Part shown: positions 21,901-33,786 of the stretch, one piece after another
Layout: every line of letters starts with the position of its first letter
Position numbering within the stretch: the first letter of the stretch is position 1
DNA from: Gymnopus androsaceus JB14
Taxonomy: Eukaryota; Basidiomycota; Agaricomycetes; Agaricales; Omphalotaceae
Assembly: GCA_009733575.1 (NCBI GenBank)
Contig: ML769683.1
Span: 1-64,000, forward strand
Length of the DNA stretch: 64,000 nucleotides
Direction: 5' to 3'
Notes under the pieces: model-generated
Databases searched by the model: none
The model's input: only the letters and a program-made list of their open reading frames with translations
Told to the model about the DNA's origin: nothing
Position numbers and translations under genes: made by a program

Positions 21901-23404
21901 CAAAGGTAAGCGGAAGGAAGGCACGAACCTTGCATCAGGTTTTTATCAAATCCCTATTGGAGTTGATAATACCAACCAGGTGGATGATGGAGAATCTTTC
22001 CATTCTGCAAATTCAAGATTGGAGGGAACAGATCAAAATGGTGATTATGAAAATTTTGAGCTGCCTCCCCCTCCACCACCTCCATCTCTCCCACCATCCA
22101 GGAATTCCAATCACACAAACAACTCTCAGGGAGAAAATCACCAAAGGGGAGGAGGACCTCCGGGACCACCTGGGCCACCTGGACCATTTGGACCTCCAGG
22201 GCCACAGGGAAACATGGGTTACCCTGGACCACCAGGCCCACCTGGCCCTCCAGGGCCTACAGGACCACCAGGAGGAAATGGAAATGGAAATGCAGATGCA
22301 GGAAGGATGGAACGAGAAGCCATAGCACGTGAATCCAAACTGGAAATTCGAAAGCCTGATCATTTTGACGGGACAAATCAACGTCTTTGGAGAACATTTG
22401 TATCTGATTGCTACCGGATTTTCACAGCAAAACCTACCATTTACTCCACTACAGAGTCTAAGGTCCAACATGCCTCCTCCTGGCTTACTGGAGCAGCATC
22501 AAGATATTACCAAAATATGGTGGATAAGGAAATTGGTTTAGGTGTAGGAGCTTACCTACCAGCCTTACATGAGTGGGAGGCATTTTTACAACTATTTGGC
22601 AAAATGTTTGGACTTCATGATGAGCAGTTAGCATCACAAGCTGCTCTTGACAATGTTATTCAAAAGACTGGAGAGTCATTTGCAGACTTCCTAGTCCGAT
22701 TTGATGATGCCTCGCTTAAAGCAGAATATAACGAGCAGGCATTGCGCTTCCAATTACTTAAGCAAATCCGTAGAGATCTCAGAAATTGTCTCACTAATGT
22801 GGGACGGATTCCTGAAGGATATGATGATGTTGTTGACAGGTTACTGGATCTTGATGGAGCACGTGAGGCATTTGAGGAAGCTAGATTGCCCACTCCATAC
22901 ACACAGTATGCCAGTACAGGAGGAGAAGCAAACAAAAACTCCACCGAATCCACTCCAGCAGCAGCAGGACCAGGACCACAAACTCAAAATAATTACAATA
23001 ACCAGTATAACAGATACAATAATGTCAACCGTAATCCCAATGCACCAAGAGCCCAAGCAAAGCTTGCAAAAGTAGATCCTGTTGACCCTCAGCAGGATCA
23101 ATTACCAATATCCAAGGAAGAGAGAAATTGTAGAATGAGAGAGGGATTATGTATCTGGTGTGGGAAACCTGGACATTATGGACGAGACCATGACAAAAGC
23201 AAAGGTGCATCACTCCGAGGAGCATCAATAGATCTCTGCTCCTGTGAGGACTGTGATGAAGAATGCACTTGCTGTAATGGATCAATTGATAATGATGAAT
23301 CAATTGAAGCCAAAGCAGCTTTCACAATGATTGATAATGATGAGGATATCTCACTCATCCTTGAATTGGAACAGTTGGAGTTACAAACTCAACAGGGAAA
23401 CTGA
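18961..23404 (+). pseudogene. Ty3/gypsy gag, decayed, with collagen-like tract
   Basis: Broken open segments at 18961-19293, 19470-19847, 19864-20370 and 20316-20585, then a long one at 21509-23404. The last part has, in order, a Pro run, about fifteen Gly-Pro-X triplets (22159-22285), a retrotransposon Gag domain (about 22330-22880, ...[13 protein letters not shown]..., ...[12 protein letters not shown]...) and a zinc knuckle variant [14 protein letters not shown] (C-x2-C-x4-H-x4-H in place of CCHC). Gag would form the particle that packages the RNA. A TRIM insertion at 20589-21489 splits the N-terminal part. Several stops and frameshifts make it non-functional. The collagen-like block is unusual for a Gag. 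Confidence 0.85.
20589..21489 (+). mobile_element. TRIM: short LTR element nested in gag
   Basis: Two 195-bp LTRs (20589-20783 and 21295-21489), TGTTGG...CCAACA, flanked by agtac at 20584-20588 and 21490-21494. The 511-bp interior has one modest open frame (20946-21295 and into the LTR) rich in Asp/Glu/Arg/Cys, without any retrotransposon enzyme motif. The size and structure fit a terminal-repeat retrotransposon in miniature. Removing it restores a contiguous Pro/Gln-rich gag stretch. Confidence 0.9.
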
Positions 23405-23427
23405 TGGGAGATTCAGGCCGAGGACTG

Positions 23428-25740
23428 AATCAAGTACCAAATCCCTCGGAATACACATTATGCTCAACACTGGACTCCAGCTCAGCTATTATACCCTCCA
23501 CATCAAAAATGCTTTTATCACTGAAACTCACTTAATAAATCCCTCATCTGAACCCCTCTTGACATTAATTGATTCTGGGGCATCCAGAAATTTTATAGAC
23601 CAGCAATTAGCTAGGCTATTCCCAAAATATATACATCATCTGCACAGACCCATACCATTGACATTATTTGATGGTAGTGCATCATCTGCTGGGCAAATCA
23701 CCCAGGCACTTAAAGCACCCATATTTTTCCAAGACAACACAACTCATGAGGAAACCTTCCTCCTGACTAAGCTGCACTCATCTGCACAACTTGTACTAGG
23801 TTTACCATGGTTGAAAAAGTCCCAACCATAAATTGGAAAGACCTTACATTTTCATTTGAAAATGGTATCCCACTAATGGCCACATGGGCAGAGGATTCAT
23901 CACAATACCATCAGAGCAAATCACTACAGCATGTAGTTTCTGTTGAGGAAGTAGCAGAGGAAGAGAGCAAGTTACCAACTCTACCCTTAACTGGGCTTGT
24001 ATTAATTTCTGAGAAGGAATACCAGCAGCACCTCAAAGGGAGGAACTGGGTAGACTTTGAGAAAAGCAATATCTCAATCCTAGCTGCACAACCCTTCTAT
24101 AACTTGATAAAAGAGGGCTGCGAGCTATTCTTAATTTACATACAACCTTTTCAAGAACACCCAGGAGCCCTGGAGGAAGTACTCCTGCAGTCATGTGTGG
24201 GTCCTAATGAACCTCCCAGGGAACCTAGTATCTCAGGGGTAGGGACAAAGGATGATACTCATGAGGCCATGAGAAAGCATGTGCCAGAGGAATATCATGG
24301 CTTTGTAAAAGTCTTTTCAGCTGGGGAAGCTCTGAAATTAGCAGAGCATAGGCCATATGATATCAAAATTGAGACTGAAAATAATCAGTTACCCCCAATA
24401 GGGAAATTATACAATATGTCAGAAGTGGAATTGAAGGCTCTGAAAACATACATTGATGACATGTTGTCAAAGGGATTTATACAGTCATCAAATTCACCTG
24501 TTGGAGCACCTGTATTGTTTGCAAAGAAGAAAGGAGGGGGATTACACCTCTGTGTGGATTATAGAACCCTGAACAAATTGACTCGCAAAGATAGATACCC
24601 CCTGCCCCTCATTGGGAATTTGATAGACCAACTTCGAGAAGCTAAAATATATTCAAAAATAGATTTGTGGGATGGATACTACAATGTTCGCATTGCTGAA
24701 GGGCATGAATGGAAGACAGCATTCAGAACACAATATGGTTCATTCGAATATCTGGTCATGCCATTTGGCCTAACCAATGCCCCTTCTGTGTTCCAGCATT
24801 TCATGAATGACTTATTTCATGATATGGTGGATATATTTGTAATAGTATATCTTGATGATATACTGATCTTCTCAGAATCAGAAGAACAGCATCATGAACA
24901 TGTATGAAGGGTGCTGACCCGCTTGCAAGAAAATAACCTCCATGCAAAGCCTGAGAAATGCGAATTCCATACTCACTCGACTGAGTATCTGGGTGTTATA
25001 ATAACACCTGATGGTGTAACAATGGACCCCAAGAAGGTTCAAACAATTCTTGATTGGCCAAAGCCACGAAATCTGAAGGAGCTGCAATCCTTTTTGGGAT
25101 TTGCAAATTTCTATCGACGCTTTATTGATAATTACTCAGGCATAGTGAAGCCCCTGACACGGTTAACAGGAAAAAATAACCTCTGGCACTGGACAGAAGA
25201 GTGCCAATCTGTATTTGACTTACTAAAAGCAGCATTCACAAATGCTCCTATTTTACGCCACTTTGATCCTATACTACCGATCATTGTTGAGTCAGACGCA
25301 TCTGACTATGCAATTGCTGCGATCATCTCACAGCCACACCTGGAGACAGGTGAAATTCATCCTGTTGCCTTTTTTTGCACGATCGATGATCAGTGCTGAA
25401 CTAAATTATGACATCTATGATAAAGAAATGCTTGCCATTGTTGAATCATTCAAACAGTGGCGTGCTTATCTTGAAGGGTCAACATACACCATCCAGGTGT
25501 ACACTGACCATAATAATTTGCAATTTTTTACAACTACTAAACAACTCAGTTGTTGTCAGGCGCGATGGTCTGAATTCCTTTCTGGGTTTGATTTTATAAT
25601 CAATTACCGCCCTGGCAGACTTGGTGGGAAACCAGACACTTTGACTCAACGATCTGATGTATACCCAAAAAAAGGAACAGCAAGCTATTGCCAATGCATC
25701 CAACTTGAAGGCATTGTTGCAGCCAGAGCAGCTCCTGCGC
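23428..25740 (+). pseudogene. Ty3/gypsy pol: protease, RT, RNase H; truncated
   Basis: In order: aspartic protease with DSGAS (about 23571), reverse transcriptase from about 24290 with YRTLNKLTRKDRYPLP, SKIDLWDGYYNVRI and the YLDD active site (24848-24859), then RNase H ([13 protein letters not shown] at about 25290; VYTDHNNL). The frame changes near 23820, a stop lies at 24905-24907 and another frameshift near 25395. The body ends just after RNase H at about 25740, where minisatellite sequence begins; integrase and 3' LTR are absent. The order protease-RT-RH is that of Ty3/gypsy pol. Confidence 0.93.
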
Positions 25741-25970
25741 ATCAGCAAAAATGCTCTGGGCCTGAGATAGCCTAGGTAGCCTGGGTGACCTGAGATTACC
25801 CTATAGATCAACCTCAGGTAGCCTGGGCAACCTGGGTGACCAGGGCAACTCAGGTTAATGGAGACTACCCTCTAGGGTACCCTGAAGTCACCCCATAGGG
25901 CTAACCTGGGTGAACCTGAGGAAGCCTGAGGAAACCTGAGCAACCTGAGGCAACCTGAGACACTCTTCTT
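25741..25970 (+). repeat. Minisatellite of gcctgggtagcctgag-type words, copy 1
   Basis: About 220 bp of degenerate words such as agcctgggtgacctgag and aacctgaggca. It starts with a 20-bp sequence (25740-25759) also found at 39694-39713, where the same minisatellite begins. Confidence 0.75.
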
Positions 25971-26400
25971 TGCCTATAACTCAAATAATTCCCCTTCATT
26001 GGCTTGCTATCAAATCTCCTTCTTTATTCTCAATAATACTCCTCTTACAACACCAAAGATCAGCTAATTTGTCATCTTTCCTCCTTCAATCCAAATTCAC
26101 CCAAGTCTATGGGATACTAGGTACCTTGGTGAACTCGAGCTAAAATATGCCATCTCTGTGCTGCAATTGTTTTCTCCTGTACTGCATTTTTCCTCTGCGT
26201 CACCAGAAGAGTTCCGAGGGCCAGCTCTGATACACCTAGATCCCACGACGTTGATGACAATGGCTCCCAAGAAATTCAAGTACATAACGGGTTTGTAATA
26301 AATTCACAAACTAAACTGGGAAGGGGATGAACAACTAACAGTGCGCCCTTTGATTGGTTTTCCCTCTATGTTCTTTTTCCCGAAATAACACTAACTGTAC
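25971..26400. other. No gene recognised
   Basis: AT-rich sequence between the minisatellite and captured exons. I saw no motif, repeat or convincing open frame. Confidence 0.4.
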
Positions 26401-26835
26401 ATGTTGTTTACAGGTGCATCTTCCTCTGTTTGCGCCTCTACATCTGAACCTGGTGATGGATCTGAGTACTGGCATGTTCTTGTCAATGAAGATGGTCATG
26501 CCAACCTTCATCAAACTCCTCCGCTCCCAACTCCTGTGGTTTCAAGCAGAAGTGCTGCATTGTTGCCTGCCAATGGCAAAGGTTTTGAACGTTCTCACTC
26601 TTGGACGTGCTGCAAGTGGCCCTGTCAAGTACAACCTCAGTGTCTGAATTTCATGATGTCTCGATATACCGTGCTGGACAATGATGGGTCAGCCTTGACA
26701 GAGCTTAGGTGTATGAAGGGCCTTCAGATATGGTACGTCGCTGTAATTCCCTTCTGGTATCTACTAATGTCAACTCCTAGTCTCTGTTGTCATGCCATGC
26801 GTTTTCTCACTGCGTGTACAAGTGGCAGACTGACT
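26401..26835 (+). pseudogene. Unrecognised captured exon-like sequence
   Basis: An acceptor-like tttacag at 26407-26413 opens into a frame rich in Ser/Pro (about 26414-26660) with ordinary coding character, then decays. It precedes the HSP90 fragment and may come from a different host gene. I cannot identify it. Confidence 0.3.
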
Positions 26836-26840
26836 TTTTT

Positions 26841-26990
26841 CAGACACTTTCTACTCCAACAAGGAGATATTCCTTCATGCACTCATCTCAAATGCCTCCG
26901 ACCAAATCCCATCTGCATCTTTGATTGACTTTTCCATGCTCAAGACTGGAAAGGACTGGAAGCAAAAATCCATTATTGTTACTGGTATTT
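26841..26990 (+). pseudogene. HSP90 N-terminal domain fragment
   Basis: After an acceptor (tttttcag, ending 26842) the frame reads TFYSNKEIFLHALISNASDQ and then a diverged LIDFSMLKTGKD. This is the highly conserved ATP-binding N-terminal block of the HSP90 chaperone, in which SNKEIFLRELISNASDA is nearly invariant. Only about 48 residues are present and Arg/Glu of the conserved helix are changed, so it is dead. A donor-like gt follows at about 26983. It is a captured genomic piece with its intron border. Confidence 0.85.
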
Positions 26991-27219
26991 GGTTTTCCTC
27001 ATTCTTGTTTTTCTAACATATATTTTTTTGCTAATTTTACCAACAACAACAATGCTACCAGAGTCTCCTCTCCATCTCTACTCTGAGGCCATTGTTCATC
27101 AAGATCGTAGCAAATGGTGTGACAACACATCTTTGTCATACCCTTCACTGGACCAACTCTCTTTTGACTCAATCCGTACACTTGGGTCTTCAACTGGTAT
27201 CAGTATGCCCTTGGGTTCA

Positions 27220-28140
27220 ACACCCACCACTTCATGTCCATCTTGGCTCAAGTCTGTTACATTGGAGGAGTCTCCCTGCCCTACAATGAATGGTATGACT
27301 ACTACTGCTATGGTTGGAGGGCCCGTGGACATCCCACCCAAAACCCTCCCAATAACCTGGTCATGGATGGAACACTCAATGCCTGTTACAACTGCATAAA
27401 ATGTGTTTGCAGATCTGAACAAGGTAGTGATTATATATGAAGCTGATGAGCCTGGTGAACATCAGTGAGTCCAAATACAATTCTATATTATTTTCTACTT
27501 CTCTAGAATGTACATTTGATGCTAACCCTTTGTTGTGCAAATACATAACCTATGGTCAACTCCTCAATGAAACATGTTGTGTCACGAATGTTTTGAAAGG
27601 TATGGGTGTTAAGGTATGTGATGGTCGACCTCCCTTGCTGCTTTGCCAACGTTCTGAAGGTGACACTGTAACCCAATGACCTGGCCAGCTGTCATTACAT
27701 TTCTCACGTGTGCACATATTGGCGCTATCCATTCAGTGATCTTTGCAGGGTTTAGTGCAGAGAGTTTGAGGGATCAGTGAGTACCATTTGTCTTTCTTTC
27801 TGCACAATAGTGGTGTTTATGGGGATGTATCTGAGTTAACAATTTTTTTCACTATCCTATCTCCCTCACGCACAGAATCCTTGCCTGCTCCTCCCGCATC
27901 CTTATCACAGCCGACAAAGGTTATTGCGGATGTTGTTCGGTCACAACAAAGGTTATTGCTGATCAGGCGTTGAATGAGCAAGGCAATGGTTAGTAACGCA
28001 CCCTTTGTTTTGGTTCGCTCCTGCACTTCCGCCATTGGCTCCATTTGCTTTGTGCAGTTGCTGATGCTTCCTTCATTTGCCAGGCCACACCTACATCATC
28101 TATGTGCCCCTCACACTTGGCACCACCTGTGTATCCTAAT
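27220..28140 (+). pseudogene. Acetyl-CoA synthetase fragment with introns
   Basis: Pieces of acetyl-CoA synthetase appear in correct order in changing frames: LNACYNC (about 27378), VVIIYEADEPGEH (about 27425-27465), YITYGQLLNETCCVTNVLKG (27541-27600), [20 protein letters not shown] (27715-27780), ILITADKGY and IADQALN (27897-27975), and GHTYIIYVPLTLGTT (28082-28127). The parent enzyme makes acetyl-CoA from acetate, CoA and ATP. Intron remnants separate the blocks, so DNA was captured. Stops and frameshifts are many; the ATP-binding TSGSTGxPKG loop is absent. Confidence 0.85.
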
Positions 28141-28243
28141 CCTAAAGTATGCTTATGTCTAGTGTGCAATAATGCTGGCTACATGACCCAGCGTAGAAGC
28201 TACATAATTGATTTAGTGCATTAATTTAAATCATTTGCATGAA

Positions 28244-28330
28244 CAAGTGGTTAGTGTGCACCATGAGCGTTAATCGGACTGATTAGGCACTGGAATATTT
28301 GTGAAGTGCAGGGTTCGATTCCTATTGGCA
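28244..28330 (+). repeat. tRNA-derived SINE-like sequence
   Basis: An A-box-like tggttagtgtgca (28248-28260) is followed 52 nt later by a canonical B box ggttcgattcc (28312-28322). The rest does not fold into a convincing tRNA, so a tRNA-derived SINE head is more likely than a working tRNA. Confidence 0.5.
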
Positions 28331-29236
28331 ACATTTTAGTACTGCTTCATATTGGTCCGGTGAATGCTTTTGGTGTCTCCATTGCTCTCATCTTTCTTGG
28401 TGACTCATCATCCTGACGCTATGTGCACTGGCAATACTGGTGTATGGGATATATCCCTTGGTCATGGTAGGTACTAGGGATTTATCCCATAGCAGCCTTG
28501 GCTCTTTCATGGTTGTATCCCTACTGAAGCATTTGCAAAGTAGGGATATAGCCCAATGTCAAGCCTTCAGGATAACAGTTACAGGTGCATTTTGATGATG
28601 CATAAGTTTGTTGTAATCTCATGTGTACATCAAGTGTTGTCACACGAGAATGGAAATTCTTCCTTGGCATTTGCATTGGGTCAAAAATGAGAGCATTCTG
28701 AAATTGGAAGGTCAAATGAATAGACAATTTCCACTTTGACAAATGAGGAACTTTGAGAAGTGACAACCATTGACTAGAGTGTTTGAATAAAAGGCTAGAG
28801 TTGTTCCAGTGAAAAGGGCCATTCCTAGAAATAAAAATATGTGCGTATCTGCTGCAAATCCAAATTGCAGCAGACACAGTCATTGACAGAAGGTTGAAGC
28901 TGAAAATACATCACCACGTGATATTAGTGCCTTTTCAACCATTTTTGTTCCGGACCTCTTGTCAACAACCTCAATGGACTTTCTTTCTTAAACTTATGTT
29001 GCCCTTAGATGGCTGACTGGGGCACCCCAGACAGCAACCAATACCATAGGAAGGCTCAGTGACCAACTTTAGCCTGCCAAAATGTAGGAACAACCTTTAA
29101 GTGTTATGTCATTTTAGGATAGTGTTGTGCATCTGTAGAGTATGTCAATGTATTTAGGTAGCTGTTACTTAGGTAGTTTATGCTTGTATGAATATATTTG
29201 AATTGTAATTATCAATGTATTGTGATCTACTAAGTA
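28331..29236. other. No supported gene; short inverted words
   Basis: Contains gggata/tatccc words around 28446-28555 and an open minus-strand frame of 120 codons (28521-28883) with no recognised motif. Possibly an old transposon. Confidence 0.35.
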
Positions 29237-29375
29237 AGGTGGGCAGCTGCCCCATATACCAACTTGAGTAGGCAGCTGCCCCATATACCAACTTGAGTGG
29301 GCAGCTGCCCCATATACCAACTTGAGTGGGTAGCTGCCCCATACACCAGCTTGAGTGGGCAGCTGCCCTAGATAA
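29237..29375 (+). repeat. 30-bp minisatellite with palindromic core
   Basis: Five tandem units of about 30 bp (gggcagctgccccatatacc...). Each contains GGGCAGCTGCCC or a one-base variant, a perfect palindrome. Further copies of ggcagctgcc are scattered to 29780. Confidence 0.9.
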
Positions 29376-29499
29376 TGTATATACTTATCTGTTGGTATCT
29401 TTGGTAATATAAACATTATGTATACATATATTGTGGCACTAACTAAGGTGAGCAATAGGCAATAAGGTCATCAATGGTCAGATCCATGGCCAGCAACAT

Positions 29500-29785
29500 A
29501 GGCAGCTGCCCTGAAATATCAGGTAGTATTGTGTCAGTAAGATAATGTATCTACTCATGAAATTAATGAAAAAATATTTAAAAGATGGGAGGAACCCAGG
29601 ATCAAATTGGTGAAAAATGGCAGGCAGAGGGACCCCGGACACCTGTGACATGTGACAAGTTGGGCAGCTGCCCAGCCCTGACCAGGCAGCTGCCTGGTAG
29701 GCAGGGCAGTGATTTTGATCAAGACAGGGTTGGTGGGCTGCTGCCTGGAAAAATTGAGCACAGGTGGGCAGCTGCCTCACTGAAA
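29500..29785 (+). repeat. Dispersed GGCAGCTGCC copies
   Basis: At least five more palindromic copies or near copies (29501, 29663, 29684, 29732, 29766) without regular spacing, downstream of the tandem block. Confidence 0.75.
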
Positions 29786-29884
29786 TATTGGCTGGGCAGA
29801 ATGCCCAAAAAAGTAACCTCTTAGGATAGTTTAGGTACATCAGTTTTCTATCCTAACTAGGTCATATATAGTGGTTGCCTGAAG

Positions 29885-30579
29885 TGATCAGACCGGTGCT
29901 CGCCGGCTGACAACCTTTATCACTTGGGTGAGGGGGAAACAAACTTGTATTTGCAAACCACTAGATCGCTACTTATACCATGGCAACTAATTAAATGTGG
30001 CTAAAGGAATATCCCTACTTAAATGTACAATTAACAATTATTATTACTTGTTACAGTAAAGTTCTCATCCAATAATCCATATAAATATTCAATTACATAA
30101 TCATCCTGCGCATATACCCATATATAGCCGTCTCCTCGATTGTTACTTACATTGGTCCTTCAAGTACAACCGTTTCATCCTGAACGGCCACCAACTTTAC
30201 TTCCGGTGAGTTCTTCCTAATATTACTACCCAATCATTAATTTTTGTATTGTCCTCTTTCTTAGCTATTCTTCATCCCATTACGTGAACGCTCACTAGCT
30301 AATTCTCATATATCCTAGCTTTCGAATGGTATGCATATGCCTGTTTGATACTTTTTGTCTAACATGGTTTTGAGTCCTTGTTTCATTTACTCGATCTTAC
30401 TCTATGAATTCCAATCTCGATTTTAGTCCAATAGCCAAACTTGATTTTGGTATCCTTTGTCTTACTAGTACATTCCAACCAAACACTAGTTTGGTATACT
30501 AATCTGTATTCTATTCCATATAGTACTGTAATTCTTGTTTTATATGCTTTATGAGCCTATTTGAAAAATAGGTGTATCA
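29885..30579 (-). repeat. 3' LTR of a minus-strand retroelement
   Basis: On the minus strand it begins TGATACACC at 30579, directly after a purine tract (TAGTTTGGGGGAG, 30593-30581). The right part matches 1715-1882 in inverse orientation, showing a dispersed repeat. The left border (tgatca at 29885) is a guess from TG...CA ends; the partner LTR is not in the window. Confidence 0.6.
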
Positions 30580-30580
30580 T

Positions 30581-30593
30581 CTCCCCCAAACTA
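30581..30593 (-). promoter_or_regulatory. Polypurine tract next to LTR
   Basis: CTCCCCCAAACTA on the plus strand. On the minus strand it is a purine-rich primer site abutting the LTR. The identical 13-mer recurs at 34155-34167 and 37458-37470. Confidence 0.65.
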
Positions 30594-30999
30594 AAAGTCC
30601 CAACTGCCCCCGGTTGTTCATTTACTTTCCGTTCGTTAGAGCCAACATCATCCTTTTCTTGAATATGACAAATACTTCTGTAGTATCCATTTTCAAAATT
30701 CGCCACCAAGATGTGATCTCGACAACATATTATCTGTTGGTACCTAGTCCTTGATCAAATCCAATTTTCTATTTTAAAATCATATTTGAGAATCCCAGCG
30801 CTTAAAACTTCCAATGAAATACTCTGCGCCACGTTAAGGCTATGTCAATACAATTGAAATAGGAAACACAAATTCCTCTTTGATTACCTCTTTCACAATC
30901 ACACTTTCAGAAAATTCTGCAGATTTTCCGCCATACCATGTCTTATAAGTTCGTTGATTCAATAAAATTTCCCCAAGTATCTTCTTTCTTCTCGCCACA

Positions 31000-33786
31000 A
31001 TGCACTCACCACTCCTCAACAAGAATTTCTATTCCGAAAAATCCTCCGGTACACTATTCCTACCATGCTCTGTGACTGAGTCCATCATTCTGCTTGGTAC
31101 CTTTCCAACTCATCTCGCGACTCTTATTACCGCCTTCGAAAAGGACGAGTATTACGTTCCCGACGAGGACGACCCCATCCCACAATACCAACTGTTTCCA
31201 TAGGCTTGAAATGATGGTCCACCACCTACTACTTTCTATCCAGTGCTTCTATCTTGGCTATATCCCATTGTTACTCAGCCACTGTCTCATGCGGAGGGTC
31301 GTCAGCTATATCTCGCTATTTCCTATGTCCAAGAGATGATGATCCGTTATTTCTGTCCTTACACAGAATTGCCCATCATCAAACTTGACGATGACAAGGC
31401 GCGCACCCTATTCCATCAATGCCTCGCTCATATCAAGTTGTCTTTGATGAGTTTCTCTTACTATTATATCTTTATGAGGCGTTCAACACTTCATAAAGTC
31501 TTTTGTATTCACCTGTTAATTATTCCCTTTTCTTATAGGTTTATTACCAAGAGTGCTGGCACAGCTCTTCCAATTGTCCTGAGTTCGCCACCATGTTTGT
31601 CGGCTCCTTCCAGAGCGAAGTATATAGGATCGCGGACAAGGGTGGGATCCCCGGACACGTCCTTCAGATGTTGACCAAGGACTGGCTCCTGCCTTTGGAT
31701 GAAATTACCGCCATTCTTGTACGTGGTCAATTCTATTCTGTATATTACCTTTCTCCTGATTTTGAAGTTCTTGTACTTGTACAGAAATATGCTGGTAGTC
31801 AAAGGATTAAATGTTACGAGATGGATGTACCAATCCCTTTCGACCCCGATACTTGTGCAGGTGAGATACTCTTGCTATATGCCCCTAACAAAACTCTCGA
31901 CAATTTTGCACCTCCCGTGAATGCCGAATCTTCCTCCAAAGTCAAGTCCTCCATCAAGGGTATCTCTGAGAGGCCCAAACCTAAGGCTGGATCTTCCTCC
32001 AATGCTAAGTCCGCTCAGGCTCCTCCTTCTCCCAAAAAGCCTGCCCTTCCAAAGACTAAAGAGACTTCTCCTGTGGTTCTGACTATTCCCAAAAAGCGCA
32101 AAGCCACTCCCTCCAACAAGGGCTAGATGGTTGAGCCAGACCTTCCCAAGAAGAAGGTTCGGACTCCATTTTTGTTCTAATTTCTTTGTAACTTACTTTT
32201 TCTCCCTTTTAGCAGACTTGAAGGCTGCCAGAGAGGAGAAGATTTCTCAGATTCCTAAGGTAAGTATTTCATCCTGTCTGTCGTTATTAATTCTTATCGT
32301 TAACTGATGTGTTTTTTCCAACTTAGAACGTTCCGGCTAAGGGCAAGGCCATGCCTAAAACAAAGGCCAAGGACAAGTCAGCATCCATTGCTTCCTCTCA
32401 GTCCTCCGCAAGTGTTTCCGTTGCTGAATCTGTTCAGCCTGGTAAGCCTCAGATATATTCTTGCTTATTTTTATCATATTTAATTCTCACTCGAATTCCT
32501 CTTTTTATTTTTAGGTTGTATTACTCGCAGCAAGCCAGCTCCTTCTTCTGCTTCCAATGAAGTGGAGGTTACAGAGTCTCCGTCTAAGATGCTTCCTGGA
32601 AAACTCTCCGTGAAGAACACGAAGAAGATCCCGGTCATCGATCCCCAGAGTCATGTCACTGAATTTGCTAAGGGACTTCCGAAGGCCAAGCCTGAGGAAC
32701 TTTCAACCCTTATCAATCCGGAATTTTCATTGGGACAACCTTCAGGCTTATATTTGTCTGCGGATAAACCTAGTAAGGCTTCTGTATGTGTTTTATTTGT
32801 TTTTATATCTATTACTATTTACTAATCTTTTATCTTTCTAGCATATTCACTGTCTCTTTCGCCTTCCTGACTGGGAGATTGCTCCTGACTTGGAGAATCT
32901 CGGTCCATTTGTCGAGGCCAGTGGCATTCATTATAACATTGAGGATCTACAGTGTTTTACTCATAGTCTTCCCAATGTCAGTCTTATTTTGGTCTAATGT
33001 CTATCTTTATTAACTGATCATTCACAGTATACCAATAAAGTCTATGGCGCTTGCCTTGCGTGCGTAGCCATTGGCAAAGGCAACGAGTGTACACCTTGTC
33101 TCAATGACAAAGGTCGTTTTGGAGGCAAGTGTGGCTCTTGTCAGAACAGGGCTTGTACTTGTTCTCACAATTCCGAACTCTCCGACTATCATTGCTTGCT
33201 CAATGCAACTTACGCTACCGCTAATCATGGTCCCCTCAGTATGCAGATTACTTTTATCATCTTTTGACTGCCTCTTTTTTTTTCTTTTTTCTTCTCATTC
33301 ACATTCATAATATTAGGTTGTCAAACTCTCTTGGACACTCTCGGTCACTCTCGTGAACATCTCAATGCTGCCCATGACAATTTGTGCTGTGCAGTCAAAC
33401 TCGCCGAACAAGCCCGTCACCGTGTCGTTGATGACTTTGTGTCCTTTTGTAATGCCAACATGGATCCCAATCTGTTCTTTTAGTATCTCATTCGTGGTTG
33501 TGGGGAGAAGGATGAGCCGCTTGAGCTCGATTTCAACTCCGTCTCTTTCTATGCCACTGTCTTTGGTTGGGATTCCTCTCTGAACTTCAATTCCGTCATT
33601 GAAGATCGGTCGAAGGTTTCTGAGTGGTTGACTAAACATTCCATTGATCTTGTATACTACGAGGGACGTTTCCATCTTCCTTCCGCAATTCCTACTGCCG
33701 AAGTTCCTGAGTCCACTCTCGAGGCTTGTGGCAACGAGGACAATGGAAAATCAGCTGCCGAGGTCAAAATCACTCTTGCCACTTAG
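31000..33786 (+). CDS. Unrecognised multi-exon gene A, antisense to retroelement
   Basis: A chain of plus-strand exons with short introns: 31000-31203, about 31250-31470, about 31540-31720, 31784-32126, then around 32213-32261, 32329-32441, 32516-32775, 32841-32975, 33029-33238 and 33317-33786. Products in order: an N-terminal domain (ITAFEKDEYYVPDEDD, RIADKGGIPGHVLQML), a Lys/Ser/Pro-rich linker with nuclear signal-like PKKRKA, a segment with DWEIAPDLENLGPF, a Cys cluster (CLACVAIGKGNECTPC... CGSCQNRACTC) and a coiled-coil-like end. In-frame stops near 31201-31210 and 33481 suggest decay. The Cys cluster could bind zinc. I do not recognise the family; its place between pol and the LTR, on the opposite strand, suggests an accessory gene of that element. 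Confidence 0.5.

Noticed and set aside
22159..22285. Collagen gene or animal contamination
   Set aside because: The tract is in frame with a Gag domain and zinc knuckle, so it belongs to the retrotransposon.
28521..28883. Minus-strand gene of 120 codons
   Set aside because: Composition is not convincing and no homology or splice sites were seen.
29237..29375. Regular repeats resembling a CRISPR array
   Set aside because: Units are directly tandem with no unique spacers, each is mostly palindromic core, and the context is eukaryotic.
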